In this document: piece by piece, positions 7,147 through 7,258 of the stretch
Position numbering within the stretch: the stretch's first letter is position 1
Layout: every line of letters begins with the position of its first letter
From: Sphingomonadales bacterium
GTDB lineage: Bacteria > Pseudomonadota > Alphaproteobacteria > Sphingomonadales > Sphingomonadaceae
DNA: 7,258 nt
Direction of reading: 5' to 3'
Assembly (NCBI GenBank): GCA_013298745.1
Contig: JAAFIT010000117.1
Coordinates: 1 to 7,258, forward strand
Notes under the pieces: model-generated
What the model was told of the DNA's origin: nothing
The model's database searches: none
The model's input: the letters and a program-made list of their open reading frames with translations, nothing else
Position numbers and translations under genes: made by a program

Positions 7147-7258
7147 GCCGCCAGGTCCGCCAGCAAATGGGCTTCAGCGCGCTGCGCCAGTTGCGCCGGA
7201 TCGCCAGCGATATGGAGGCGCTTGACGCGCTGGGTGGCGCCGCTGGTCACCGCCACCG
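7143..7258 (-). CDS. C-terminal fragment, probable UPF0235/DUF167 (YggU-like) protein
   Basis: On the minus strand a frame enters from the window edge and ends at TGA 7145-7143, giving 37 residues: [20 protein letters not shown] followed by [17 protein letters not shown]. The pattern SGxTxRxKRLxIxGDP followed by a short Ala-rich helix resembles the C-terminus of the small UPF0235/DUF167 proteins, and DUF167 genes next to folD are, to my knowledge, common in alphaproteobacteria. The stop overlaps the folD start as ATGA, so the two are translationally coupled. The function of the family is not established. With most of the protein missing, the family call is moderate, but the coding status is well supported. 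Confidence 0.58.
   Translation of the reverse strand, partial: VAVTSGATQRVKRLHIAGDPAQLAQRAEAHLLADLAA

Overview
The window is GC-rich, densely packed bacterial DNA. Its gene content, codon use and protein style point to an alphaproteobacterium, most likely a sphingomonad. Supporting signs are a secreted S10 serine carboxypeptidase, a glycine-zipper 2TM envelope protein with a Tyr-Tyr-Asp/Gly-Arg-Trp repeat tail, a GTG-started argG, and a UPF0235-folD-MarC chain. The genus cannot be fixed from the sequence alone. There is no rRNA, tRNA, CRISPR array, insertion sequence or phage gene, so this reads as ordinary chromosomal backbone.

Layout: (1) 1-228, plus strand, the C-terminal end of a gene cut by the window edge, possibly a phytanoyl-CoA dioxygenase family protein. 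(2) 269-634, minus strand, a small VOC/bleomycin-resistance-like protein. (3) 742-2253, plus strand, a secreted S10 peptidase divergent from the VOC gene. (4) 2302-3528, minus strand, a secreted glycine-zipper protein with a repeat array. (5) 3529-3722, an AT-richer divergent control region. (6) 3723-4952, plus strand, argG. (7) 4953-7258, minus strand, a tight cluster read in the order UPF0235/DUF167 fragment, folD, MarC-family membrane protein, short-chain dehydrogenase.

Two of the three convergent gene ends carry a GC-rich hairpin without a T-tract (231-255 and 2260-2287). At the third, the argG and dehydrogenase stop codons abut with no spacer (TAATTA).

The biology is mixed. argG makes argininosuccinate for arginine synthesis. 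folD interconverts one-carbon folates. The S10 peptidase and the glycine-zipper protein act outside the inner membrane. Nothing links them into one dedicated system. The points most worth a second look are the 80-residue tandem duplication inside the glycine-zipper protein, a GGAAC-N16-CGTC element resembling an EcfG general-stress promoter in front of that gene, and an 18-bp palindrome upstream of argG that closely resembles an ArgR operator. I did not find convincing evidence of a previously undescribed multi-gene system.
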